DNA of 64,000 bases, from the NCBI RefSeq assembly GCF_000772105.1, contig NZ_CP009354.1, forward strand, positions 1 through 64,000, in the 5' to 3' direction. Under the pieces are notes generated by a model that was not told where the DNA came from, searched no databases, and saw nothing but the letters and a program-made list of their open reading frames with translations. The stretch comes from Vibrio tubiashii ATCC 19109 (GTDB taxonomy: Bacteria; Pseudomonadota; Gammaproteobacteria; Enterobacterales; Vibrionaceae). Shown here in pieces: positions 56,635 to 64,000 of the stretch. A program made the translations under genes and the position numbers. Positions within the stretch are counted from its first letter, which is position 1, and each line of letters starts with the position of its first letter.

Positions 56635-58038
56635 TTAATAGAGCTCCTTGAGCTTACGTGTTAGTGTATTTCGTCCCCAACCTAATACTTTTGCTGCATC
56701 TTGCTTATGCCCGTTGGTATGCTCCAACGCCGCTTCCAAAAGTATACGTTCAAATTCAGGAAGTGCATAAGAAAGTAGCTCCGTATCGCCTTGTGATAGA
56801 GAACTTTTGGCCCAGGTTGCGAGTTGTTGTTGCCAAGAGCCTGAAGAGGAAACATCGTTGTGTGCCTTTTCTTCAAGCAGCTCAGTGGGAAGATCTGCAG
56901 GTAAAACTTCAGTACCGCTCGCCATGACGGTTAGCCAGCGACAGATGTTCTCGAGCTGACGAACGTTGCCTGGCCAATCTAAGCGGTTGAGTGTTTCAAC
57001 TGTGCTTGGATGAAGTGTTTTTACATCGACGCCAAGTTCTTCTGCAGCAAGAGCGAGGAAATGTAGCGTGAGCTTTTCAATATCTTGTTTGCGCTCTCTT
57101 AAGGCTGGTATCTGGATGCGAATAACATTGAGGCGGTGAAACAAATCTTCACGGAAATCGCCTTTATGCACTAGCTTTTCAAGATTTTGGTGGGTCGCTG
57201 CGACAATTCTTACATCCACTTTAATCGGCGAGTGTCCTCCAACACGATAAAACTGCCCATCCGCAAGAACACGCAGCAATCGCGTTTGAATATCGAGCGG
57301 CATGTCGCCAATCTCATCCAAGAACAGAGTACCGCCATTGGCTTGCTCAAAACGACCTTGGCGAACGCTATTTGCGCCGGTAAATGCTCCTTTTTCATGA
57401 CCAAACAACTCCGACTCGATTAAGTCTTTCGGTATCGCGGCCATATTTAAGGCGATAAAAGGCTTGCTGGCTCGTGGGCTATGGCGATGAAGGGCATGAG
57501 CGACCAGTTCTTTACCGGTACCTGATTCCCCATTGATCAGTACTGAGATAGAAGAACGCGACAAACGACCGATAGCGCGAAACACTTCTTGCATGGCGGG
57601 CGCTTCACCAATGATTTCTGGCGGTGTGTAGTTATCGTCTGCAAGGGAAGCCTGTTCTTGTTTTTGTTCTTGGCTATGGGTAATGGCGCGCTCAACTAAA
57701 GTCAGCGTTTCATCAACATCAAATGGTTTAGGCAAATACTCAAACGCCCCTTTCTGATAAGCATTCACAGCTGCATCAAGATCGGAGTGGGCAGTCATAA
57801 TGATCACGGGTAATTCAGGCGAGCGTTCATGGACTTGCTTAAGGAGCTCAATGCCGTCAATACCAGGCATGCGTATGTCGGAAACAAGCACATCAGGTGT
57901 TTCACGTTCAAGCGCCATCAGCACGCTCTCTGCATCAGCAAAGGTTTCACACTTGATATTGGCAGATGATAGGGTCTTCTCCATGACCCAGCGAATGGAG
58001 CTGTCGTCATCGACCACCCAAACATATCCTTTACTCAT
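56635..58038 (-). CDS. glnG: Nitrogen regulator NtrC
   Basis: Sigma-54-dependent activator phosphorylated by NtrB when nitrogen is short. The 467-residue protein has a receiver domain with phospho-Asp in [10 protein letters not shown] near 54 and Lys in LPKPFD near 104, an AAA+ domain with Walker A GESGTGKE near 170, GAFTGA near 216 (contact with sigma-54) and Walker [14 protein letters not shown], and a C-terminal Fis-type helix-turn-helix ([21 protein letters not shown]). It follows ntrB by 34 bases. Likely targets include the glnA sites at 61529-61584. Confidence 0.97.
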   Translation of the reverse strand: MSKGYVWVVDDDSSIRWVMEKTLSSANIKCETFADAESVLMALERETPDVLVSDIRMPGIDGIELLKQVHERSPELPVIIMTAHSDLDAAVNAYQKGAFEYLPKPFDVDETLTLVERAITHSQEQKQEQASLADDNYTPPEIIGEAPAMQEVFRAIGRLSRSSISVLINGESGTGKELVAHALHRHSPRASKPFIALNMAAIPKDLIESELFGHEKGAFTGANSVRQGRFEQANGGTLFLDEIGDMPLDIQTRLLRVLADGQFYRVGGHSPIKVDVRIVAATHQNLEKLVHKGDFREDLFHRLNVIRIQIPALRERKQDIEKLTLHFLALAAEELGVDVKTLHPSTVETLNRLDWPGNVRQLENICRWLTVMASGTEVLPADLPTELLEEKAHNDVSSSGSWQQQLATWAKSSLSQGDTELLSYALPEFERILLEAALEHTNGHKQDAAKVLGWGRNTLTRKLKELY

Positions 58039-58072
58039 ATTGTTTTCCTTACAGCAATGCCACTAATGTTGT

Positions 58073-59119
58073 TTAAATAGGTAAATAAATCGTAAATGTT
58101 GTTCTACCTGGCCAACTCTCTACATCAATTTTACCTTGATGTTGGTCGATCAAATTTTGTGCAATTGAAAGCCCAAGTCCTGTTCCCCCCTCACGGCCAC
58201 TGACCATTGGGTAAAACAGCGTGTCTTGTAGGTCGGCTGGAATACCCGGTCCATTGTCGATAATTTCGATCCGAGCAGCTAACTTGCATCTCTGACCATG
58301 TATATTGGCTTGATGCACTGTTCTGGTGCGAATGGTGATTTGGCTATTCGATTGGTTTTTTAATATGTGCCCAGCATTACTAACAATGTTAAGCAGTGCT
58401 TGTTCTATCTGATCCGCATCCATTAAGATTTCTGGCAAGCTCGGATCATAGTCTCGTTCAATCGTGACACTTTGATTGACTTCAAGGTCGACAAGTTGGC
58501 GAACTTTTTCCAAAATCAGATGCAGATTCTCGGGTTGCTTCTTACCGGGTTTTTGCGGGCCCAACAACCTGTCGACTAACGCGCGAAGCCGGTCTGCTTG
58601 CTCAATAATGATCTGGGTATATTCCGCTAAGCTTGGGTCTGGCAAGGTCCGCTCAAGCAGTTGTGCCGCTCCTCTCAACCCTCCTAGAGGATTCTTAATT
58701 TCATGGGCTAATCCGCGCACCAGGAGCTTGGCTGCTTGTTGCTGCGCATGCTGATTGAGCTCTTGAGATAAACGACGCTGTTGGCCAATCTTTCTCATCT
58801 CGACTAGCAGCATTAACTCTTTTTTCCATGAGATAGGGCTAACGGTGACTTCTAACATCAGAGGTTTACCATCAACCACGAAAGTTACGTCACTATCTGT
58901 GATGCTTTGACCGCTTTGCAAAGGCTGAGAGAGCAATGCCAGATCCATTGAGGCGTGCTGAATTAAGTGGGAAAGAGGGTGGTCAACGATGCGCTTAGCG
59001 CTCTGGGAAAAAAGCTGCTCTGCGGCTGGGTTGGCGTATTTGACCAACAGCGATTCGTTCATGATCAAAATCGCCGTTACTTGATGATTTAAAATAATGT
59101 CGTTGAGTTCGCTATCCAC
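58073..59119 (-). CDS. glnL: Nitrogen sensor kinase/phosphatase NtrB
   Basis: Soluble histidine kinase that phosphorylates or dephosphorylates NtrC under control of the PII protein. The 348-residue protein has an N-terminal PAS domain (about 10-115), the phospho-acceptor His in GLAHEIKNPLGG near 138, and the ATPase domain with N-box NIVSNAGHIL, G1 DNGPGIP and G2 GTGLGLS. No membrane segment. It is transcribed with ntrC. Confidence 0.97.
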   Translation of the reverse strand: MDSELNDIILNHQVTAILIMNESLLVKYANPAAEQLFSQSAKRIVDHPLSHLIQHASMDLALLSQPLQSGQSITDSDVTFVVDGKPLMLEVTVSPISWKKELMLLVEMRKIGQQRRLSQELNQHAQQQAAKLLVRGLAHEIKNPLGGLRGAAQLLERTLPDPSLAEYTQIIIEQADRLRALVDRLLGPQKPGKKQPENLHLILEKVRQLVDLEVNQSVTIERDYDPSLPEILMDADQIEQALLNIVSNAGHILKNQSNSQITIRTRTVHQANIHGQRCKLAARIEIIDNGPGIPADLQDTLFYPMVSGREGGTGLGLSIAQNLIDQHQGKIDVESWPGRTTFTIYLPI

Positions 59120-59231
59120 TGCTTTTGCCCCATCCTTGAACTTGAATTGTGCAATGCACCAATATGGTGCGTTAAGTAATTCAAGTATGGCGCATTGAAT
59201 GTGAGAACTGAAGTGAAAACAGGTGAAAGTC

Positions 59232-59804
59232 CTAGGAATTAGGGCTTGGTTTCACTGATTTGATGGTTGCTCGCAGTAAATGCACCGTTATAGGTTGAGA
59301 CGATGCAATAAGCTTGCCGTCTCTAAATGCTTGAATGCTCAATGAGTGTTGACCTCGATCGAGGTTCTGTAACTGCCAATTGGGCTGAGTATTAAGGTCG
59401 CCATAATTAACCCCGTTGACAATAAGTTGTAGTTGCTCATTAGGGGCAAGCTTGCGGTTGAGCGTCGCTTTAACCTGTAGCGAGCCGTTATTGCTTCTTA
59501 CCGCGGAGTCTGGCTCCGGTACGGTAATGTTTACTTCCAGTGGTATCGTTAGTGCGGGTGAGGAAAAGGGAACTTGCTGTTGCTCAATATCGTGCTGATC
59601 CAAAGTTTGGCTTTCTCCTTGTTGATGTAAAGGAGCATTTATTGGTTCATGCTGAGGCAAGGTAATTGCACTGGCCGTGCTTTCGGGCTGTGAGTCACTG
59701 AAATGACGAGTACCATCGTCATCAACCCAGGTATATACAGTTTGAGCTGTTGCTATGGCAGTGAAGAACAGACTAGTTGTGAGAGCGAGTTGAAGTCGGC
59801 GCAT
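59232..59804 (-). CDS. Exported DUF4124-domain protein
   Basis: A 190-residue protein with a signal peptide (about 1-21, ending TAIATA-Q), a short DUF4124 domain at the mature N-terminus (VYTWVDDDGTRHFSDSQP) and a C-terminal beta-rich part (about 85-180) resembling an Ig-like fold. Start ATG 59804 follows AGGACC; an ATG at 59822 would spoil the signal peptide. The gene lies between glnA and ntrB on the same strand, but a terminator separates it from glnA. Role unknown. Confidence 0.85.
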   Translation of the reverse strand: MRRLQLALTTSLFFTAIATAQTVYTWVDDDGTRHFSDSQPESTASAITLPQHEPINAPLHQQGESQTLDQHDIEQQQVPFSSPALTIPLEVNITVPEPDSAVRSNNGSLQVKATLNRKLAPNEQLQLIVNGVNYGDLNTQPNWQLQNLDRGQHSLSIQAFRDGKLIASSQPITVHLLRATIKSVKPSPNS

Positions 59805-59861
59805 AACAGGTCCTGATTGCATGTCACAATCATGGTATCAGGCGCATCAAACGGTATAGAA

Positions 59862-59892
59862 ACAAAAAGGCTCACCTGCGAGGTGAGCCTTA
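59862..59892 (-). terminator. Terminator of glnA
   Basis: AAGGCTCACCT (59867-59877), GCG, AGGTGAGCCTT (59881-59891); on the minus strand TTTGTTTC follows. An 11-bp perfect stem. Confidence 0.88.
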
Positions 59893-59932
59893 TTTTTATG
59901 TAACCCGACGCGCTAGCGCGTACTAAAGTTGA

Positions 59933-61342
59933 TTATACAGAGTAGTACAATTCGAACTCTAGTGGGTGAGTTGTCATGTTTACTTTCTCTACGTCTTGAG
60001 ACTTAAGATCGATGTAAGAGTCGATGAAGTCGTCAGAGAATACGCCGCCAGCTGTTAGGAACTCACGGTCAGCGTCTAGACACTCTAGGGCTTCTTTTAG
60101 TGAGTAAGCAACAGTTGGGATTTCAGCTGCTTCTTCTGCTGGTAGGTCGTAAAGGTCTTTATCCATTGCTTCACCTGGGTGGATCTTGTTCTTGATACCG
60201 TCAAGACCAGCCATAAGCATTGCAGCGAAACATAGGTATGGGTTCGCAGATGGATCACCGAAGCGTAGCTCGATACGACGTGCTTTAGGGCTTGGTACCA
60301 CAGGGATACGGATAGAAGCAGAACGGTTACGTGCTGAGTAAGCAAGCATAACAGGTGCTTCGAAGCCCGGTACAAGACGCTTGTACGAGTTAGTTGATGC
60401 GTTAGCAAATGCGTTGATTGCTTTAGCGTGCTTGATAACACCACCGATGTAGTAAAGCGCCATTTCAGATAGGCCGCCGTACTTGTCACCAGCGAATAGG
60501 TTAACACCGTCTTTCGCTAGAGATTGGTGAACGTGCATACCAGAGCCGTTGTCACCAACAAGTGGCTTAGGCATGAATGTCGCTGTTTTACCAAATGCGT
60601 GAGCAACGTTGTGTACCACGTACTTGTAAACTTGGATTTCGTCCGCTTTCGCTGTTAGCGTGTTAAAGCGAGTTGCGATTTCGTTTTGACCCGCAGTTGC
60701 TACTTCGTGGTGGTGCGCTTCTACTACTTGGCCCATCTCTTCTAGGATTAGACACATTGCGCTACGGATGTCTTGAGAAGAATCCACTGGTGCTACTGGG
60801 AAGTAACCACCTTTAACGCCTGGACGGTGACCTTTGTTACCGCCTTCGATGTCTGAACCTGTGTTCCAAGCTGCTTCGATATCGTCAATCTTGAAGAAAG
60901 AACCAGACATGTCAGTTGCGAACTTCACATCATCAAATAGGAAGAATTCTGGCTCTGGACCAACAAGTACTGTATCAGCGATACCAGTAGCGCGTAGGTA
61001 GTCTTCAGCGCGTTTTGCGATTGAGCGAGGGTCACGGTCGTAGCCTTGCATTGTTGCAGGCTCTAGGATGTCACAACGAACGTTTAGCGTTGCATCTTCA
61101 GTGAACGGGTCTAGTACAGCAGATGATGCGTCAGGCATCATTACCATGTCTGATTCGTTGATGCCTTTCCAGCCAGCAACTGATGAACCGTCAAACATTT
61201 TACCTTCTTCGAAGAAGTCTGCGTCAACTTGGTGAGCAGGGATAGATACGTGCTGCTCTTTACCTTTAGTGTCGGTAAAGCGTAGGTCAACAAACTTAAC
61301 TTCGTTTTCTTGGATCAGAGATAGAACGTTTTCTACTGACAT
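59933..61342 (-). CDS. glnA: Glutamine synthetase type I
   Basis: ATP-dependent synthesis of glutamine from glutamate and ammonium; dodecameric. The 469-residue protein has the GSI signature [17 protein letters not shown] near 50 and the ATP-binding [17 protein letters not shown] near 260. The adenylylation Tyr is present in DLYDLPAEE near 398, so the enzyme can be switched by GlnE. It lies upstream of ntrBC, and its promoter region carries a sigma-54-type element and NtrC-like sites. Confidence 0.98.
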   Translation of the reverse strand: MSVENVLSLIQENEVKFVDLRFTDTKGKEQHVSIPAHQVDADFFEEGKMFDGSSVAGWKGINESDMVMMPDASSAVLDPFTEDATLNVRCDILEPATMQGYDRDPRSIAKRAEDYLRATGIADTVLVGPEPEFFLFDDVKFATDMSGSFFKIDDIEAAWNTGSDIEGGNKGHRPGVKGGYFPVAPVDSSQDIRSAMCLILEEMGQVVEAHHHEVATAGQNEIATRFNTLTAKADEIQVYKYVVHNVAHAFGKTATFMPKPLVGDNGSGMHVHQSLAKDGVNLFAGDKYGGLSEMALYYIGGVIKHAKAINAFANASTNSYKRLVPGFEAPVMLAYSARNRSASIRIPVVPSPKARRIELRFGDPSANPYLCFAAMLMAGLDGIKNKIHPGEAMDKDLYDLPAEEAAEIPTVAYSLKEALECLDADREFLTAGGVFSDDFIDSYIDLKSQDVEKVNMTTHPLEFELYYSV

Positions 61343-61450
61343 CTTGGATAACCTCCAGTGTTATTAAAGCGGTTTAGCTCGATTCGGTTTATGAAATCCA
61401 GCATTGATTAATTTCATTTCAATCGTATTAATCGATGCTATTTCTCTTAA

Positions 61451-61466
61451 AGCCAAAAGCGTGCCA
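61451..61466 (-). promoter_or_regulatory. Sigma-54-type promoter of glnA
   Basis: On the minus strand TGGCAC (61466-61461), a five-base spacer and TGGCT (61455-61451): the -24 box is perfect, the -12 box has one mismatch to TTGCT. The start site would be near 61441, about 100 bases before the ATG at 61342. Confidence 0.72.
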
Positions 61467-61528
61467 AAAAAATTAATCCATTAATTTCAATAAATTAGCG
61501 GTTTTGGTGTTAATTTGGTGCAGCTCTT

Positions 61529-61584
61529 TGCACCAAAATGATCTTTGTTTGCACTTAATTGGTGCGTTTGGTGTGTGTTGCACC
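61529..61584. promoter_or_regulatory. Cluster of NtrC-type binding sites
   Basis: TGCACTTAATTGGTGCG at 61550-61566 matches TGCACYNNNNTGGTGCA at all but the last base. TGCACC half sites also occur at 61529-61534 and 61579-61584, and a TTGGTGCA at 61515-61522. They lie roughly 70-130 bases upstream of the sigma-54 element, the normal enhancer range. Confidence 0.72.
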
Positions 61585-61833
61585 AAGATAAGACAAAATC
61601 GATATTCATTCAGCCGAGTTTTCGACCGCATGTCAATGGGGATTTCCCTTTACTCGGAGTGAGCTTGCGTTTCATCAATAAAAAATTCGTCGAAATGGAG
61701 CGAATCAGATCACATATTTCTGGGTTTTTCGCTAGAATCTGGTACATTACGGTCGTTTTTTTAATCAAATAGGCAGTGCTCATTAAATGTTCAATTTAAG
61801 AGGGTTGCTTCTTTTATAAGTGAATCAAAATCC
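61585..61833 (+). other. Rest of the glnA-typA intergenic region
   Basis: No convincing gene; the 75-residue frame at 61545-61772 overlaps the NtrC sites and has no binding site. The typA promoter should lie here, and TGGTACATT near 61741 is only a weak -10 candidate. Confidence 0.5.
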
Positions 61834-63663
61834 ATGGCTACTCCACAGATTGATAATTTAAGAAATATCGCGATCATCGCGCACGTTGACCACGGTAAAA
61901 CTACACTGGTTGATAAACTACTACAGCAATCAGGTACTTTAGAGTCTCGCGGTGAAGCTGAAGAGCGAGTCATGGACTCGAACGACATCGAGAAAGAGCG
62001 TGGTATTACCATTCTTGCTAAAAACACAGCAATTAACTGGAATGATTACCGCATCAACATCGTAGATACTCCGGGACACGCGGACTTCGGTGGTGAAGTA
62101 GAACGTATCATGTCGATGGTAGACTCAGTGCTACTTATCGTTGACGCGGTTGACGGCCCAATGCCGCAAACGCGTTTCGTAACGCAAAAAGCCTTTGCTC
62201 ACGGCCTTAAGCCAATTGTTGTAATCAACAAGATTGACCGCCCAGGTGCGCGCCCTGATTGGGTTATGGATCAAGTATTCGACCTATTCGACAACCTAGG
62301 TGCAACTGACGAACAGCTAGACTTTAAAGTGGTTTACGCTTCTGCACTAAACGGTTGGGCATCTCTAGAAGAAGGCGAAACTGGCGAAGACATGGAACCA
62401 CTGTTCCAAACTATCGTTGAAGAAGTATCTGCACCACAAGTTGACCTAGAAGGTCCACTACAGATGCAAGTTTCTCAGCTAGATTACAGCTCTTACGTTG
62501 GTGTTATCGGTGTTGCTCGTGTAACTCGTGGTAGCGTTAAACCAAACCAACAAGTGACAGTTATCGGTGCTGATGGTAAGACTCGCAACGGTAAAGTCGG
62601 TACGGTAATGGGTTACCTAGGTCTAGAGCGTCACGACGTAGATCAAGCAAACGCGGGTGACATCATCGCGATCACAGGTCTTGGTGAGCTGAAGATCTCT
62701 GACACTATCTGTGCACAGAACCAAGTTGAAGCGCTACCTGCGCTATCTGTTGATGAGCCAACAGTAACAATGACGTTCCAAGTAAACACTTCTCCGTTTG
62801 CGGGTAAAGAAGGTAAGTTCGTGACTTCGCGTAACATTCTTGAGCGCCTAGAGAAGGAACTGGTACACAACGTTGCACTACGTGTAGAACAGACTGACGA
62901 TCCAGACAAATTCCGTGTATCAGGTCGTGGTGAACTTCACCTATCTATCCTGATCGAAAACATGCGTCGTGAAGGTTTCGAGCTAGCAGTATCTCGTCCA
63001 GAAGTAATCATCAAAGAAGAAGATGGTCAGCTAATGGAACCGTTTGAAACGGTAACTATCGACGTGATGGAAGAGCACCAAGGCGGCATCATGGAGAACA
63101 TCGGCCTACGTAAAGGTGAGCTGAAAGATATGTCTCCAGATGGCAAAGGCCGTGTACGTATGGACTTCGTAATGCCATCTCGTGGTCTGATTGGTTTCCA
63201 AACTGAGTTCATGACACTGACGTCTGGTTCTGGTCTTCTATACCATACGTTTGATCACTACGGCCCTCACAAAGGCGGTAACATTGGTCAACGTATCAAC
63301 GGCGTACTGATCGCTAACGCGGCAGGTAAAGCACTAACTAACGCACTGTTTAACCTTCAAGAACGTGGTCGCATGTTCATTGGTCACGGTGTTGAAGTAT
63401 ACGAAGGCATGGTTATCGGTATTCACAGCCGTGATAACGACCTAACAGTAAACGCACTAAAGGGTAAGCAGCTAACTAACGTACGTGCATCTGGTACAGA
63501 TGACGCACAGGTACTGACTCCGCCAATCATCATGACTCTAGAGCAAGCGCTAGAATTCATCGATGACGACGAGCTAGTAGAAGTTACGCCAGAAAGCATC
63601 CGTATCCGTAAGAAATTCCTAACGGAAAGTGATCGTAAGCGTGAAGCACGTAACGCTAAGTAA
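61834..63663 (+). CDS. typA: Ribosome-associated GTPase TypA/BipA
   Basis: Translational GTPase of the EF-G group that helps 50S assembly, mainly at low temperature or under stress. The 609-residue protein has the G1 motif [10 protein letters not shown] near 17, G2/switch [11 protein letters not shown]3 [12 protein letters not shown] and G4 [13 protein letters not shown], then EF-Tu domain II, EF-G-like domains III and V and the BipA-specific C-terminal domain. It is divergent from glnA, as in E. coli. Confidence 0.97.
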   Translation: MATPQIDNLRNIAIIAHVDHGKTTLVDKLLQQSGTLESRGEAEERVMDSNDIEKERGITILAKNTAINWNDYRINIVDTPGHADFGGEVERIMSMVDSVLLIVDAVDGPMPQTRFVTQKAFAHGLKPIVVINKIDRPGARPDWVMDQVFDLFDNLGATDEQLDFKVVYASALNGWASLEEGETGEDMEPLFQTIVEEVSAPQVDLEGPLQMQVSQLDYSSYVGVIGVARVTRGSVKPNQQVTVIGADGKTRNGKVGTVMGYLGLERHDVDQANAGDIIAITGLGELKISDTICAQNQVEALPALSVDEPTVTMTFQVNTSPFAGKEGKFVTSRNILERLEKELVHNVALRVEQTDDPDKFRVSGRGELHLSILIENMRREGFELAVSRPEVIIKEEDGQLMEPFETVTIDVMEEHQGGIMENIGLRKGELKDMSPDGKGRVRMDFVMPSRGLIGFQTEFMTLTSGSGLLYHTFDHYGPHKGGNIGQRINGVLIANAAGKALTNALFNLQERGRMFIGHGVEVYEGMVIGIHSRDNDLTVNALKGKQLTNVRASGTDDAQVLTPPIIMTLEQALEFIDDDELVEVTPESIRIRKKFLTESDRKREARNAK

Positions 63664-63689
63664 TATCACTTAGTTGTTGTTCAAGCTTT

Positions 63690-63730
63690 AAAGCCCTGAG
63701 TTGATGCCAACTTGGGGCTTTTGTTTTTTT
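63690..63730 (+). terminator. Terminator of typA
   Basis: AAAGCCC-TG-AGTTG, ATGC, CAACT-TG-GGGCTTT followed by a T-run; the stem has small internal mismatches. Confidence 0.82.
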
Positions 63731-63741
63731 GGGGTATGAAA

Positions 63742-64000
63742 ATGAAACCTATCGTTATTACAGGTGGCCCGGGCGCAGGTAAAACAACCTTGCTTGATGC
63801 TTTGGCAGAATATGGCTATGCCACATTTGCTGAAGGCTCTCGCGCGTTGATTGAGCAGCAGAGCCAACTGCCCGATGGTATTTTGCCATGGACAGACTTG
63901 CCTAATTTCGCGCGTTTATGCTTAAGGTTTATGGGTGACCAAAAGCTCACCGCGCAGCAATCACAGGTGGCTTTTATGGATCGAGCTATCCCTGATATTG
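63742..64000 (+). CDS. AAA-family ATPase (partial, cut by window end)
   Basis: The first 86 codons of a P-loop protein starting MKPIVITGGPGAGKTTLLDA, with Walker A GGPGAGKTT and a following EGSRALIEQQ segment typical of small AAA_28-type (NadR-like) kinases or ATPases. GGGG seven bases before ATG 63742 fits the ribosome binding site; an ATG at 63736 would add two residues. The C-terminal part lies outside the window, so the substrate cannot be judged. Confidence 0.8.
   Translation, partial: MKPIVITGGPGAGKTTLLDALAEYGYATFAEGSRALIEQQSQLPDGILPWTDLPNFARLCLRFMGDQKLTAQQSQVAFMDRAIPDI

Noticed and set aside
60097..60507. 136-residue frame on the minus strand inside glnA
   Set aside because: Out-of-frame shadow of glnA. 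It is low-complexity, rich in Leu, Thr and Ser, and lacks a binding site.

Overview
This window is a stretch of core chromosome from a gammaproteobacterium, almost certainly a Vibrio. The evidence is the dnaA-dnaN-recF-gyrB cluster at the left edge, a 16S rRNA of Vibrio type, a 16S-23S spacer carrying tRNA-Glu, tRNA-Lys and tRNA-Val, and a gene order that follows what I recall of the origin-proximal part of Vibrio chromosome I. The species cannot be fixed by reading alone. I see no prophage, insertion sequence, CRISPR array, integron or defence island; this is ordinary housekeeping DNA with good regulatory detail.

Layout. 1-6067: replication genes dnaA (5' end cut off by the window), dnaN, recF, gyrB. 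6068-7492: ibpA behind a sigma-32-like promoter and a ROSE-like RNA thermometer, then a small lipoprotein. 7543-11988: avtA, glyS, glyQ (minus strand). 12206-15125: a manganese riboswitch and its exporter gene mneA, two small membrane proteins, tusA and a LysR-type regulator. 15190-22949: acuI, then the branched-chain amino acid operon ilvGMEDA (minus strand) with a leader peptide and attenuator. 23158-26756: comM, an outer-membrane protein and a YihG-type acyltransferase. 26808-30704: dsbA, srkA, ccoG, yihD (minus strand), with a structured element of about 270 bp bounded by inverted repeats in front of ccoG. 30788-32791: an unreported-looking 55-codon ORF, a Spo0M-like gene and a PAQR membrane protein.

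32788-38526: trkH, trkA, rsmB, fmt, def (minus strand). 38703-41932: LysM protein, dprA, smg, yrdD. 41980-43602: purEK with a perfect PurR box. 43797-47009: tsaC, hemF, aroE, yrdB and the convergent yrdA. 47130-53074: a complete rRNA operon with two strong promoters, three spacer tRNAs and a tRNA-Ser after the 5S gene. 53098-56467: an orphan periplasmic binding protein and a Cache-HAMP-GGDEF-EAL protein. 56635-61342: the nitrogen-control group ntrC, ntrB, a DUF4124 protein and glnA, with a sigma-54-like promoter and NtrC-type sites. 61834-64000: typA and the start of an AAA-family ATPase.

The genes group into DNA replication, translation (glyQS, fmt, def, rsmB, tsaC, rRNA, tRNA), amino acid and nitrogen metabolism, envelope quality control (dsbA, srkA) and natural transformation (comM, dprA). 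The most informative signals lie between genes: the thermometer, the Mn riboswitch, the ilv attenuator, the glnA control region and the inverted-repeat element at 29945-30213.
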